The notes: generated by a model from the letters alone, not told the origin. Shown: positions 29,149 to 38,953, counted from the first letter of the stretch. The stretch is DNA of 64,000 nt from Planctomycetaceae bacterium (GCA_021732415.1 JAKFVC010000248.1:1-64000), one strand, 5' to 3'. Program-made: numbers and translations.

Positions 29149-30363
29149 ATGAAACGCAGGACGCGAACCGCCAAGATTGAATCTCCCGATTCCACCATCG
29201 CCCCTCCGTCAAAAACCAATCTCACCCCGGCAGTCTTAAAGAAATTCCGCAAGGTCCTCCAAGCCTGGTACACCGAACACGGTCGCGAACTTCCCTGGCG
29301 GCTGACTCACGATCCCTACCGCATCTGGATCAGCGAGATCATGCTGCAGCAGACCACGGTGGTGGCGGTAATCCCCTACTTCGAGCGATTCCTGACGCGA
29401 TTTCCGACAATCCACGAACTGGCCGCGGCCGAAGAGACCGAAGTTCTGCGCTACTGGGAAGGCTTGGGATACTACAGCCGCGCCAGAAACATCCATAAGG
29501 CGGCCCGGCACGTTTCATTAAGCCTGAGTGGCACCTTTCCTGAACTAGTGAACGATTTACAGGACTTGCCCGGAATCGGCCGCTATACCGCGGGTGCGAT
29601 TCGTTCGTTTGCTTTTGATTTGCCTGCACCAATTGTGGAAGCGAATACATTGCGGCTTTATTGCCGTCTGCTGGGGTATGACGGTGATCCCCGCGCCCGT
29701 GCCGGGCAGGATGCGTTGTGGAACTTCGCCGAAGAACTTGTCCCGGAAGAGCAACCGGGACGCTTCAATCAGGCCTTGATGGAACTCGGTTCAGTCGTTT
29801 GTACCCCGACGAATCCCAACTGCCCGAGTTGTCCGGTCAGCTTTGCCTGCCAGGCCTTCTTGACCAACCGCCAGCGAGATATTCCCCGTCCAGCAGTCCG
29901 GCCCGAGATCACGGCCGTGACCGAGTTATCCGTCGTGCTGCGACGCGAGGGCCGCTTCTTACTCTATCATCGGGCGCCCGGCGAACGTTGGGCCGGGCTA
30001 TGGGATTTTCCCCGTTTTGCCTGCGATGAGCTGTCTAAATCACCGAAACGTCAACCGGCGTGGATCGAGCAGAAGTTGTCTCTGGACCTTGGTGTGCAGG
30101 TAAAGGTCGACGAATTACTGACCGAGATCCGGCACAGTGTGACTCGGTATCGCATTACATTGCGATCATTTCTCGCCGATCATGAATCGGGAGAGATCCC
30201 TGAAGCCGCCGGCGAATACCGTTGGCTGACGGCAGATGAGATCCACAGCTATCCGCTTTCGGTAACGGGCCGGAAGTTAGCGAAACTATTGCCCGAAGCC
30301 ATTGAAGAGGCGAAAAGATCCGGTCGGCTCGCTCCTAAAAATGGGCAGCTCTTTAGGAAATAA
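29149..30363 (+). CDS. mutY: A/G-specific adenine DNA glycosylase
   Basis: MutY (404 aa) removes adenine mispaired with 8-oxoguanine. The helix-hairpin-helix glycosylase domain contains the catalytic Glu at residue 60 (WISEIMLQQTTV) and LPGIGRYTAGAI. The 4Fe-4S cysteines are at 218, 225, 228 and 234, in the normal C-x6-C-x2-C-x5-C spacing. A C-terminal NUDIX-like 8-oxoG recognition domain follows (LSVVLRREGRFLLYHRAPGE). The second catalytic residue, Asp in most MutY proteins (LDGNVKRV), is Glu 164 here (VEANTLRLYCRLLG). The start at 29149 avoids the overlap with apgM that the longer frame would need. The 3' end overlaps the convergent VWA gene by 11 nt. Confidence 0.95.
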   Translation: MKRRTRTAKIESPDSTIAPPSKTNLTPAVLKKFRKVLQAWYTEHGRELPWRLTHDPYRIWISEIMLQQTTVVAVIPYFERFLTRFPTIHELAAAEETEVLRYWEGLGYYSRARNIHKAARHVSLSLSGTFPELVNDLQDLPGIGRYTAGAIRSFAFDLPAPIVEANTLRLYCRLLGYDGDPRARAGQDALWNFAEELVPEEQPGRFNQALMELGSVVCTPTNPNCPSCPVSFACQAFLTNRQRDIPRPAVRPEITAVTELSVVLRREGRFLLYHRAPGERWAGLWDFPRFACDELSKSPKRQPAWIEQKLSLDLGVQVKVDELLTEIRHSVTRYRITLRSFLADHESGEIPEAAGEYRWLTADEIHSYPLSVTGRKLAKLLPEAIEEAKRSGRLAPKNGQLFRK

Positions 30364-32062
30364 TCTGCTTACGCCGGTTCACATAATCCCACACAACATA
30401 ACGATCGAGATCTTTGCCTCCGGTAAAGAAGACTCGACCCTTGGTTTGTTCGGCCAGACGATGAGCGAATCGGATGTCTTCTTCCGATTGTGACCAACTC
30501 GACAACAGGAAGAGATTAATCACAATCCCCTCCCGCTTACATAGCGCCGCTTCACGCATGGTCGCGGCTTCTGTCCGCGGGTCGGGCGGATAGAGGAAGT
30601 AGAGATGCTTCCCTTCAAAGTGAGCCGTCGGCAAGCCGTCGGTAATTAAGATGATCTGCCGATTGGGTGTGTTCTGAGCCTGTAAGAATTGCCGCCCTAG
30701 CTGAAGTGCGTGTTGAATGTTGGTGAAGTGGGGCGGGATATCGTCTTCCGTGATTTCCGGCTGACTCATGTCGGCACGCAAGCGGACGACCGGGTCGAAT
30801 ATCGTGACTGGCTTCGGGAGCAATTTCACAATGTCGCTGACATGCCGTGGCCGAGCGATACTAAACATTTCGATGAATTGGAGGAAGTCGCCGGGGTACT
30901 CTCGACGAATTAGGGCATCCAGCGCCAGGGCCATCCTTTTCACATTGATATAAAGCCCGTTGTAGCGCATGGAGCCGCTCATATCGAGCAGCACCGACGT
31001 CGCACATTTGGGCGAGTTTCGCGTGCGGTGGATGACGATGTCTTCCGGTTTCATGCGCACCGGCAGATGCGGTCCGTCACGCAACATCGCGTTGACCAGC
31101 GAGGCCGGGATATCCATATTCGTCAGCGAATCGCCGAACTCGTAGTCCTTAGTCGTTTGCAGTTCGACTGCACCTTCGCCGACGATTGGACCGTTATGCC
31201 TGCCGGTACGCGATTCCTGCAGCTGACTAAAGATCCGCTCTAACAATTTCCCCTGAAACAAGCGATAGGCCTGCGGCGTTAATTGGTAGCCCTGCTTGGA
31301 TTTCTCCAGGCCTTGTTGCTCGGCGAGATGCCGGATCTGTTCGGCCAGTTGTTGCTGCAGCTTTCCCAGTTCATCCAGCCCCTGCTGGTCGACGAACTGG
31401 GAGAGTTCGTCCATGTCGATAAAGGCGAGCTGAGCATTCTTGGCTGCATCCTCCAATTGCTTTAGCAGCTTGTCGATCAGCTCCAATTCGTGTTTGACAT
31501 CAATGGCTTCCGGGACGGTCAATGGTTCTCGTCCGGTGAATTCATATTTCCTGGCGAGCGCATCAATCTCATATTTCTCGCCGAGCCGTTCGGACAGATG
31601 TAAGAGTTGAGTAGCAAATTTAGAACGCTCATCACCGGCCCGATACCACAACCGCTGCAGTTCACGGAGCTGTTCGTTCTTAACGGCCGAGTGAAATTCC
31701 GCAGCCAGTTTAGAGGGAGGCTTGGTGTTCTTAGCTTGGTCCAGAAACGCACTCTCGGCGAGTTTTTCAACGCGTTTTGTTTCGTAGGTCTCCAGGATGC
31801 GTCGCTTGGCTTCCAGCAATTTCTTCTTAATCGATTCGAGGCTCGCCCCCATGCCGGCGATTTGCGTGATATCCAACTTCACCGCATTGGCGAGCTGTTC
31901 TTCGGTGAAGTCCTCCATCTCGCCATACATCAACATGTGTTCGAAGGCGGACGAAACCATGTCGGGGGGCGTGGCGCTCGGGCTGGGGAATTCGACCGGG
32001 TCATACTTTTGATAAGTATGAATGATGCCGCCGAGCGAGTACGGGTCTGAGGGTGTTGGCAT
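30353..32062 (-). CDS. VWA domain protein paired with MoxR-type ATPase
   Basis: The protein is 569 aa. The N-terminal half is helical and charged, with coiled-coil-like stretches (SIKKKLLEAKRRILETYETK; LDELGKLQQQLAEQIRHLAE). The C-terminal von Willebrand factor A domain carries an intact MIDAS motif starting at Asp 360 (DMSGSMRYNG) and IILITDGLP. It has no signal peptide, so it is cytoplasmic. The upstream gene on the same strand encodes a MoxR/Mg-chelatase-like AAA ATPase; such pairs act as metal-dependent chaperone or chelatase-like machines (family knowledge). A hairpin lies in the 121-nt gap between the two genes. Confidence 0.92.
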   Translation of the reverse strand: MPTPSDPYSLGGIIHTYQKYDPVEFPSPSATPPDMVSSAFEHMLMYGEMEDFTEEQLANAVKLDITQIAGMGASLESIKKKLLEAKRRILETYETKRVEKLAESAFLDQAKNTKPPSKLAAEFHSAVKNEQLRELQRLWYRAGDERSKFATQLLHLSERLGEKYEIDALARKYEFTGREPLTVPEAIDVKHELELIDKLLKQLEDAAKNAQLAFIDMDELSQFVDQQGLDELGKLQQQLAEQIRHLAEQQGLEKSKQGYQLTPQAYRLFQGKLLERIFSQLQESRTGRHNGPIVGEGAVELQTTKDYEFGDSLTNMDIPASLVNAMLRDGPHLPVRMKPEDIVIHRTRNSPKCATSVLLDMSGSMRYNGLYINVKRMALALDALIRREYPGDFLQFIEMFSIARPRHVSDIVKLLPKPVTIFDPVVRLRADMSQPEITEDDIPPHFTNIQHALQLGRQFLQAQNTPNRQIILITDGLPTAHFEGKHLYFLYPPDPRTEAATMREAALCKREGIVINLFLLSSWSQSEEDIRFAHRLAEQTKGRVFFTGGKDLDRYVVWDYVNRRKQIIS

Positions 32063-32112
32063 GGTATATACAAATCCTGGACTGTCACGTCGTAGCCGCT
32101 CTCGCCAGTAAC

Positions 32113-32180
32113 GTAGGTCAGGCTGTGCCTGACGTCTTTCTGCGATCGGAGTCGAATTTGTCAGGCACAGCCTGACCTAC
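32113..32180. repeat. Family H inverted repeat
   Basis: Perfect 21-nt arms, GTAGGTCAGGCTGTGCCTGA plus C and the inverse, around a loop of about 26 nt. Each arm is itself a hairpin (GTCAGGC with GCCTGAC). It starts 3 nt after the AAA gene stop and lies within the AAA-VWA gene pair. Confidence 0.93.
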
Positions 32181-32183
32181 ATC

Positions 32184-33605
32184 TTACTTCCCTAAGTCAT
32201 ACCGAATCTTGCCGTGATGCTGCGAACGGGAAATCCGGTCTGTGGCATACAGGCCGGCCAGCACGAACTCGACACACGAAGCACGAATCGCTGGTGAACT
32301 CGCCGAATTCACTTCGAAGGCTTTTTCCCAAGCTGGCGGGACCCGTTTCAATCGTTCAGAGTATTCCGCCGATGGGAGCAAATCGCCGACTTCAATCTTC
32401 ACCCCTTCGCTAAAGATCTTTGAAATCTCTTCTAACCCGTGCTTATCGACGTACTCTTCGAATACCCGACGGATGGCTTCATTGACGAGCGCGTCGAGCA
32501 CCTGCCGCTCGGACATCTGATGGCTGCCCATCAAGTCGAGCTCTAACTTTCCGAGCGATGATGAATACAGATGCCCAAGATCGCTGATGCGTGGGACGGA
32601 CGGTTTCTCATTTAAGCGTGCGCCGCGATGTCGGGCACTGGCGACCAGCGTGCGATAATTGGCGATACTGAACCGGGCACTGACGCCTGATTGCTGATCG
32701 ATGTATTTCGATTTGCGGGCCCCGATGGTGATTTGTTCGATGATCTGCAGCATGAAGTGCGGGACCTGCACCGGGAAGTCGCCGCCCAGATCCAGGCCCG
32801 CTTCCTGCACCATGATCTCGATGCCCAGCTCCCGTTCAAGCGGATAGTGCGTGTGAATCACCGATCCAATGCGGTCCTTTAATTGGGGGATCACTTTTCC
32901 GCTGCGGTTGTAGGTCGCAGGGTTCGCCGAGAAGAGGATCAGCACATCCATATCGAACTTGACGGGATAGCCGCGGATCTGGACATCGCGCTCTTCCAGG
33001 ATATTAAACAGTCCGACTTGCACGAGTTCATCCAGCTCCGGAAGCTCGTTCATCGCGAAGATGCCACGATGCAGCCGCGGAATCAGTCCAAAGTGCAGCG
33101 CTTCTTCGGCCGACATGCTGACGCCGCCGGCGAGTTTTGCCGGGTCGATTTCGCCGATGATGTCGGCGAACTTGGTTCCCGGGGCGAGGCGTTCCACATA
33201 GCGTTGGTCTCGCGGCCACCAGGCGATGGGGACTTCTTCGTCGGGATGACTCGCCAGGAAGTCGCGGCTGACTTTGGTAATGGGATGATAGGGATCGTCA
33301 TGCAATGGCGAACCGGGGATGTCGAGATAGGGGATCTCGGGATCGAGGAAGCGGACGAGGGTCCGCATCAGGCGGCTCTTGCCCTGGCCCTTTTCGCCCA
33401 GAAACAACATGTCGTGCCCGGACAGGACAGCGATGTTGATTTCGGGGATGACCGTATCTTCGTAGCCAACGATGCCGGGATAGAGTTCTTCCCCCGAGCT
33501 GAGTGACTTCAAGAAATTGTCGCGGAGTTCGTGCTTGACCGTTTTCGAGACCCAGCCGCTGGCTTTGAGGTCTTTTAAATTCGAAGGGCGTGAGACTGTC
33601 GTCAT
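32184..33605 (-). CDS. MoxR/magnesium-chelatase-like AAA+ ATPase
   Basis: A cytoplasmic AAA+ ATPase of 473 aa. Walker A is GEKGQGKS at residues 70-77, Walker B-like [20 protein letters not shown] follows, and sensor 1 is in [15 protein letters not shown]. The arrangement resembles the ChlI/BchI and MoxR groups. The start at 33605 ([14 protein letters not shown]) is chosen because the longer frame runs into a family A repeat. The VWA gene downstream is the probable partner. The real substrate is unknown. Confidence 0.93.
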   Translation of the reverse strand: MTTVSRPSNLKDLKASGWVSKTVKHELRDNFLKSLSSGEELYPGIVGYEDTVIPEINIAVLSGHDMLFLGEKGQGKSRLMRTLVRFLDPEIPYLDIPGSPLHDDPYHPITKVSRDFLASHPDEEVPIAWWPRDQRYVERLAPGTKFADIIGEIDPAKLAGGVSMSAEEALHFGLIPRLHRGIFAMNELPELDELVQVGLFNILEERDVQIRGYPVKFDMDVLILFSANPATYNRSGKVIPQLKDRIGSVIHTHYPLERELGIEIMVQEAGLDLGGDFPVQVPHFMLQIIEQITIGARKSKYIDQQSGVSARFSIANYRTLVASARHRGARLNEKPSVPRISDLGHLYSSSLGKLELDLMGSHQMSERQVLDALVNEAIRRVFEEYVDKHGLEEISKIFSEGVKIEVGDLLPSAEYSERLKRVPPAWEKAFEVNSASSPAIRASCVEFVLAGLYATDRISRSQHHGKIRYDLGK

Positions 33606-33708
33606 CAATATTAAACCTTGCGGGTGATGGCATTGGTGCGCACTGTGTGTCAGAAGTATAGACAGGAGGGGAAGTGGCGACGAGTGGGAGATGTAGTCTG
33701 ACGCTTGT

Positions 33709-33999
33709 CGTAGGACGGGTCTCCTGGCCCGTCCGAGTCCCGTAACAATCGGTTTTAAACAAATTCGACCCTCACGAGTGTCGCGCAGCGCACGGTATCC
33801 TACGGTGAAGCGAGCCCCAAACGCTTCAATAAGCCCAATTTGGGTGCCACTGGCTGTGCCAGTGGCACCCAAATTGGGTTTATTGAAGCACTTGCAGCTC
33901 GCTTACAATGCACGTCCTGCGCTGCGCGAAGTTCGCGAGAGATTGGTTTTTGAGGTCGGTTGTTACGGGCTCAGACGGGTCTGGAGACCCATCCCACGG
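33709..33999. repeat. Family A inverted-repeat element, copy 5
   Basis: The left arm is CGTAGGACGGGTCTCCTGGC and the right arm ends GGAGACCCATCCCACGG. The inner arms (TCGCGCAGCGCACGG and TGCGCTGCGCGAAGTTCGCG) match copy 4. The loop holds a further, almost perfect palindrome at 33823-33889. It lies 18 nt from the glnE stop codon. Confidence 0.92.
33823..33889. repeat. Family P palindrome nested in family A
   Basis: A 67-nt palindrome with 32-nt arms, 31 of 32 positions complementary, and a 3-nt loop. It begins GCTTCAATAAGCCCAATTTG and has the GGTGCCACTGGC centre. A degraded relative lies in family A copy 1 at about 8238-8265. Confidence 0.95.
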
Positions 34000-34017
34000 T
34001 GTCTGCGACACTTGGAT

Positions 34018-37000
34018 TTATGCCTTCGTGAGCCTCTGCACGGCTTCCAGATGGTGCTTCAGATCATCCTGCAACGGTTGCGATTTGGAATAGCCCAAGC
34101 GGCGGGAGAGGAATCGAAAGTCCTCCGTACCGCTGTCGGGGAGGGTTAAGTCGCGGGCATCGCCGCGGACCATACGCAGGGCATCGATCAACCGGCGCCA
34201 GAAGCGGTAGGCATCGCGCAGTGCCGAGACATCCTCGGCTGGTAAGACGGCGGTGGCTTCCAGGGCGGCTAGCGCCATCCACGTGTTCGTCGTGCGGAGG
34301 GATGGCAGCAGCTTTCCGTAGGTGATCTGCAGGCCTTGAATATAGTATTCGACATCGACCAATCCGCCGGGACTAAACTTCGCGTTGACCGTGCCCGCCG
34401 TGACGAGCTGCTGGACCTGCCGCTCGCGCATGCCGCGCATGGCTCGCATGTCGAAGGCCTCGCCGTGATAGAGCAGGGCGTCACGGGCGGCGACGATGCG
34501 TTGGCCGAATTCCTGGTCTCCGGCGATTGGACGTAGTTTCACGAGCGCTTGACGTTCGAACGGCCAGGCGGGGCCGCCGTGTTGAAAATAGGTTTCAAAC
34601 GTCGCTAGCGAAACCGGCAGATCTCCGGCGCGACCATAGGGTCTTAAGCGCCAGTCGACTTCAAAAATGCCTTCTCGTCGCGTCCTGAGGATGAGCGATA
34701 GTTTTTCGACGAGCTTTAAACAGTATTCTTTATTAGAGATGCTCTCGGGCCCGGTGGTTTCGCCCGGTCCGGCAAACAGGAGCATCAATTCGATGTCGGA
34801 CGCAAATCCTAGTTCGCGTCCGCCGCATTTCCCTAAGGCACATAAACTAATGGGGCAGGGTTGACGGATCTCATCGACGGCTGATTTCGAGGCTGGGGCT
34901 TCCTCATCGCGCGCGAGTTGCGGGACTCCAAAGCGACCCTGTAATTCTTCGAGGCACAGCTGCAACGAGCCGCGGACGACGACTTCGGCGACGTCGGTGA
35001 GTTCGTTAGAAAAATCGCCGAACTCTTTGATTTGCCCGAGAATGTGCCGCATGTCGACACGAAACATCTCGCGATCGCGAAACGCTTCCAATACTGCAAC
35101 ACGCTGGGCGTGGCCTTTAAAGTCCAGCAGTTGCTGTGCGAGTTGTTCGGCAAGTTCAGTCTGGGTGATGCGGCGCGAATGTTGAGCGACGTCCCGCACG
35201 ACGGGGAACAAATTCGCGTACTGCATGCGCAGAAAATCGTTCCACAGAAAGTCACTGACTCCTAATAAGCGCGCGAGTGCATCCAAGACATCGCTTTGTT
35301 CGAGCGATGCGATTTCACTGGGCCAATCGGGCCGCGTTGTCAGTTGAGCCAGGAATTCACGGAAGTGCAATAAGGCCGTCACGGGGTTGGGGCTGTGCGG
35401 CAGCAAATGCGTGAAATGTTTAATTAAGACGGTTGTCGTGCGCAGTTTTTGCAAGGCGTCGGGGTCGGTGATTTTCTTGCCGGTTTCGTCGGTGACGTAC
35501 AACGTATCGTTGGCGATGCCGTGTACGGTTTGTAGTTCGACGCAGCCGATGCTGACCCCATTTAAGGCGAGGGCGTGGGTTAGTTCATATAAGAACCCGG
35601 CGGTGTCCCGACCGCGGATCGTGAACACCGTATAACGTTCGGAGAGGGTGTTGTCGAAGTTGAGTTCGACAGGATATAAGGGGGCCTCGGAAGTGGATGT
35701 GTGCTCGATCGAGGCGGCGACTCGTTTGGCCAGGTCGCCTTGAGTCAGATGCCATTCACCGCGATGGAGCCGCCGCAGATAGCCGTGGAGTTCGTCGCGA
35801 TATTGCTTCCAGACGGTATCATCGTTGAGCGTTGCTGCCGTGGAGGGGACGTGGCCGTTGGTTGTCTCGACGGTTGATCTGCGGACTCGGAAGACGTCGA
35901 CAATCTTGGGGCGCGCTTCGTCGGCGGGGCTGTCTGAACCGTGATAGGTGAAGACTTGCCCCGACAAGATGTCGAATCCGTATTCGAACAGCAGGCCACA
36001 GATTAAGGAGAGCTCGCCGTGATAGTCGTAGGCGATGATCGTAATCTTCCATTCGTCCGGTCCGAGCGCGATGGGTTCGAGTACGATCAGATTCTCGTCA
36101 CTGATCAGTTGGGCCAGTTCGGAATGGTGGACGATCTCTAACGGCGAGAAGGCCTGCGAGTACGAATGGACCATGCGCGCCAGATGGCGTTCGACGGCCG
36201 ACACTTTGCGATCTTGGGGTTCGGGAGCGACCGGCAGCGGGTGGAGATAGCGTTGATAGACTTCACGGATGTGGACGCAGTGTTGCTCGAAGTGGCCGAG
36301 GAACGAGTTGATCGTGGGAAAATCGAGGCGTCGCGCGAGGTACTCTAATTCTTCCGGGTCGGTGGGCAACTGGTGCGATTGTTTATAGTGCAGCAACTGC
36401 AGCGCGTGCTCGACCTTTCTTAGAAAGACGTAGCCGTCGGTGAGAATGCGGTATTCGTCAGCCTGAAGCAAATCGGTTTCTGCCAGACGTACGAGAGCCT
36501 CCAACGTATTAAAAGTGCGAATTTCTGGTCGCGTCCCGCCGTGCCGCAATTGCAGATATTGGGCGACGAACTCCACATCGCGAATCGAGCCTACGCCTGA
36601 TTTGACATTACCCCAGGTCGAACCGTGCCCAATAACTCCGGCTTCGATGCTTTCCTTGGTTTCACGCACATTCTTTTGTAGGACGTCGGGCGCCGTATGA
36701 AATAGGAAGGGCGGCAACGATGCGAGAAACTTCTTGCCTACGGCGAAATCACCGGCGATGACGCGTGCTTTTAATAATGCCTGCAGCTCCCACAGGGCAG
36801 CGTTGTTTTTCAGATAGTCCGCATAGCTCTCTAACGAGGAGACGAGCGGCCCGGCTTTGCCCCAGGGTCTTAGACGCATATCGACCCGATATAAGAATCC
36901 CGCGCCCGTCTGACGGTTGAGGCCCTGTATGAGTCGCTGCCCAACTTGCCAATAGTCTTGCGGGTTCGATTCGGCCAGGAAGATCAGGTCGATGTCGGAA

Positions 37001-37734
37001 CTGTAATTCAGTTCTTCTCCGCCGAGTTTGCCCAGGGCGAGAATCGCCAAACCCTTCGTCGTCTGTTGCGAACGCTGGGCCGCCAGTTCGAGACACGCTT
37101 GCACGAGGCCATCTGCCAGCAAAGACAACTGGATCGTGACGGCCCGCAGGTCGACAATCCCAAACGCATCGCAGGCTCCGATCCGCAGGAGTTCCCAGCG
37201 CTGATAGCGCCGCAGGGCATCCAGTTGAATGGCTTCATCCAGCGAACCCGCGGTGCTGGCGAGGGCCTCGAGGTAGAATTCTTCGCGACACTTGAGTTCC
37301 GCGAGCTTTTGATGCTGTGTCAAGCGGGCCAGATAGTCCGGATTGGCGATCAGGATTTCCGCGAGAAACTGGCTGGAAACAAACAGCCGCAGCAGGATCT
37401 CGGTCGCTCGCGGCGTGGTATTGAGAAACCGGAATAACTCGACGCGATCGGGAACGCCTTGGGCAAATCGGGCGAACTGTACGACGGCCTGGTCAGGATT
37501 GGCCGATTCGGCCAGCAATCGCAGCAGCGCGGGGAGAACGTGGGCGAAATGCTCGGCGGCGTCGCCCGATCCGGCGGCGTCGGCGAGATGTTCAGCGCTG
37601 CGGCGGAGATCGGTCAGTCCGATTTCGGCGAGTTGTGTCTCCCAAGCGTGGCTGGTCGTCGGCAAAAGCATCAATAGTCCGTGGTCAAGATCGAGCAGGC
37701 CAGGGTTGGCCTGTTTATTATGGCTCACATTCAA
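34018..37734 (-). CDS. glnE: GlnE-type glutamine synthetase adenylyltransferase with inserted ACT domains
   Basis: The protein is about 1238 aa, longer than the usual GlnE (about 950). The N-terminal nucleotidyltransferase (normally deadenylylation) has GKLGGEELNYSSDIDLIFL at about 235-253. The C-terminal one (normally adenylylation) has GKCGGRELGFASDIELMLL at about 968-986. Between them are two segments that look like ACT domains, at about 561-640 (KITIIAYDYHGELSLICGLL) and 699-770 (YTVFTIRGRDTAGFLYELTH), the latter close to the ACT domains of GlnD. ACT domains bind amino acids, in GlnD glutamine. I infer direct glutamine sensing by this enzyme. The frame begins at TTG 37734; ATG 37671 is an alternative start. 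It lies 41 nt downstream of truB. Confidence 0.9.
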   Translation of the reverse strand: MNVSHNKQANPGLLDLDHGLLMLLPTTSHAWETQLAEIGLTDLRRSAEHLADAAGSGDAAEHFAHVLPALLRLLAESANPDQAVVQFARFAQGVPDRVELFRFLNTTPRATEILLRLFVSSQFLAEILIANPDYLARLTQHQKLAELKCREEFYLEALASTAGSLDEAIQLDALRRYQRWELLRIGACDAFGIVDLRAVTIQLSLLADGLVQACLELAAQRSQQTTKGLAILALGKLGGEELNYSSDIDLIFLAESNPQDYWQVGQRLIQGLNRQTGAGFLYRVDMRLRPWGKAGPLVSSLESYADYLKNNAALWELQALLKARVIAGDFAVGKKFLASLPPFLFHTAPDVLQKNVRETKESIEAGVIGHGSTWGNVKSGVGSIRDVEFVAQYLQLRHGGTRPEIRTFNTLEALVRLAETDLLQADEYRILTDGYVFLRKVEHALQLLHYKQSHQLPTDPEELEYLARRLDFPTINSFLGHFEQHCVHIREVYQRYLHPLPVAPEPQDRKVSAVERHLARMVHSYSQAFSPLEIVHHSELAQLISDENLIVLEPIALGPDEWKITIIAYDYHGELSLICGLLFEYGFDILSGQVFTYHGSDSPADEARPKIVDVFRVRRSTVETTNGHVPSTAATLNDDTVWKQYRDELHGYLRRLHRGEWHLTQGDLAKRVAASIEHTSTSEAPLYPVELNFDNTLSERYTVFTIRGRDTAGFLYELTHALALNGVSIGCVELQTVHGIANDTLYVTDETGKKITDPDALQKLRTTTVLIKHFTHLLPHSPNPVTALLHFREFLAQLTTRPDWPSEIASLEQSDVLDALARLLGVSDFLWNDFLRMQYANLFPVVRDVAQHSRRITQTELAEQLAQQLLDFKGHAQRVAVLEAFRDREMFRVDMRHILGQIKEFGDFSNELTDVAEVVVRGSLQLCLEELQGRFGVPQLARDEEAPASKSAVDEIRQPCPISLCALGKCGGRELGFASDIELMLLFAGPGETTGPESISNKEYCLKLVEKLSLILRTRREGIFEVDWRLRPYGRAGDLPVSLATFETYFQHGGPAWPFERQALVKLRPIAGDQEFGQRIVAARDALLYHGEAFDMRAMRGMRERQVQQLVTAGTVNAKFSPGGLVDVEYYIQGLQITYGKLLPSLRTTNTWMALAALEATAVLPAEDVSALRDAYRFWRRLIDALRMVRGDARDLTLPDSGTEDFRFLSRRLGYSKSQPLQDDLKHHLEAVQRLTKA

Positions 37735-37775
37735 GCAGAATGGGGTGGTTGCGTGAAGTCGGAGTCATTCGAGGT

Positions 37776-38714
37776 TTAGGAATTATTACTCACTTCGCCG
37801 GAGTCGGTCGATTCCGTGTTGGGGTTCGTCAACGAATACCGATCGGTAAAAACTTGCGTGGGGCGTACTCGACCGAGAGTCCGCATCTCGCCCAAGGCTG
37901 CGAGTTCTCCCGTCGGAGTCAACAAGGCGACTCTGCTGTTTGCGGATAGATGAGTCAGGACAATCAGGCGACCGTGTGCGACGTCCCAGAGTTCGAGGTC
38001 CGAGCAGCGATGTTGAGGCCAATGTTCGACAGCCCGCACTGGCGAATGCAGATGTGCGGCGATGTTCGCTTTTTGTAGATCATCGGGTGCGACGGCGTCC
38101 GTGGATACGAACGATCCGATACGACTGCGGAGGAGGGCGGTCATCATCGCGCCGCATCCCAGTAGTTCGCCCAGATCCCGGCCGATCGAGCGGACATACG
38201 TTCCCGATCCACACTCCATCAGGAGTTCTAGCTTGGGCCACGCGTAGTCGACGATCTCCAGTCGAGACACATGGACTTGCCGCGGAGCGATATCGACTGC
38301 CTGTCCTTGTCGGGCCAGCGCGTAGGCTCGCTGGCCGTCGATGTGAATGGCCGAAAACTGGGGAGGCACCTGCCAGATGTCGCCGGTGAATTGCGGGAGC
38401 AGCGCTTCGATGTCGGCTCGAGAGGGAGGTTGGGGGACATCGACCGTCGTGATTTCACCGGTGCTGTCGTCGGTATCGCTGCGGCAACCAAGCTGGAAGA
38501 TCGCGTGATATTCTTTTTCTCGCTCCTGAGCACAAGTGATCAACCGCGTTGCGGCTCCTACCGCGACGATCAGGACCCCTTCCGCGAGCGGGTCCAGTGT
38601 CCCCGCGTGACCCGCTTTGGATGGTTTAACGAGACGCTCGACGCGGTTGACGACGTCGCGCGAGGACCAGCCAGCAGGTTTATAAACGTTCAACAATCCA
38701 GACGGCGGCGGCAT
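37776..38714 (-). CDS. truB: tRNA pseudouridine(55) synthase
   Basis: TruB (312 aa) makes pseudouridine 55 in the T loop of tRNAs. The catalytic aspartate lies in KAGHAGTLDPLAEGVLIVAV. Other family blocks are GLLNVYKPAGWSSRDVVNRV near the start, QVPPQFSAIHIDGQRAYALA and CGSGTYVRSIGRDLGELLGC. The ATG at 38714 (MPPPSGLLNVYKP) is chosen; the open frame also offers TTG 38735. It is probably cotranscribed with glnE. Confidence 0.95.
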   Translation of the reverse strand: MPPPSGLLNVYKPAGWSSRDVVNRVERLVKPSKAGHAGTLDPLAEGVLIVAVGAATRLITCAQEREKEYHAIFQLGCRSDTDDSTGEITTVDVPQPPSRADIEALLPQFTGDIWQVPPQFSAIHIDGQRAYALARQGQAVDIAPRQVHVSRLEIVDYAWPKLELLMECGSGTYVRSIGRDLGELLGCGAMMTALLRSRIGSFVSTDAVAPDDLQKANIAAHLHSPVRAVEHWPQHRCSDLELWDVAHGRLIVLTHLSANSRVALLTPTGELAALGEMRTLGRVRPTQVFTDRYSLTNPNTESTDSGEVSNNS

Positions 38715-38953
38715 GCGGTTCTCAGAAGCTTTCAACTAGTTCGAAGGCGAAAAACAGTGTCAGGCGAGCCCGGGTCTAACTCCCTGAGCTCACGTGTGCA
38801 GTACATCTTGCGGCATTACTCATCTGATTATCGCGAATAAGATACCTGTGGCAATGATGTTAACCCGAGTCTCTCAATTCGAACTCCGTAACAGGAGATA
38901 TGCGAAGTTGTGATGACGAAGGGTCGCAAAGACGTTAGTTTATAGGTTAATGG

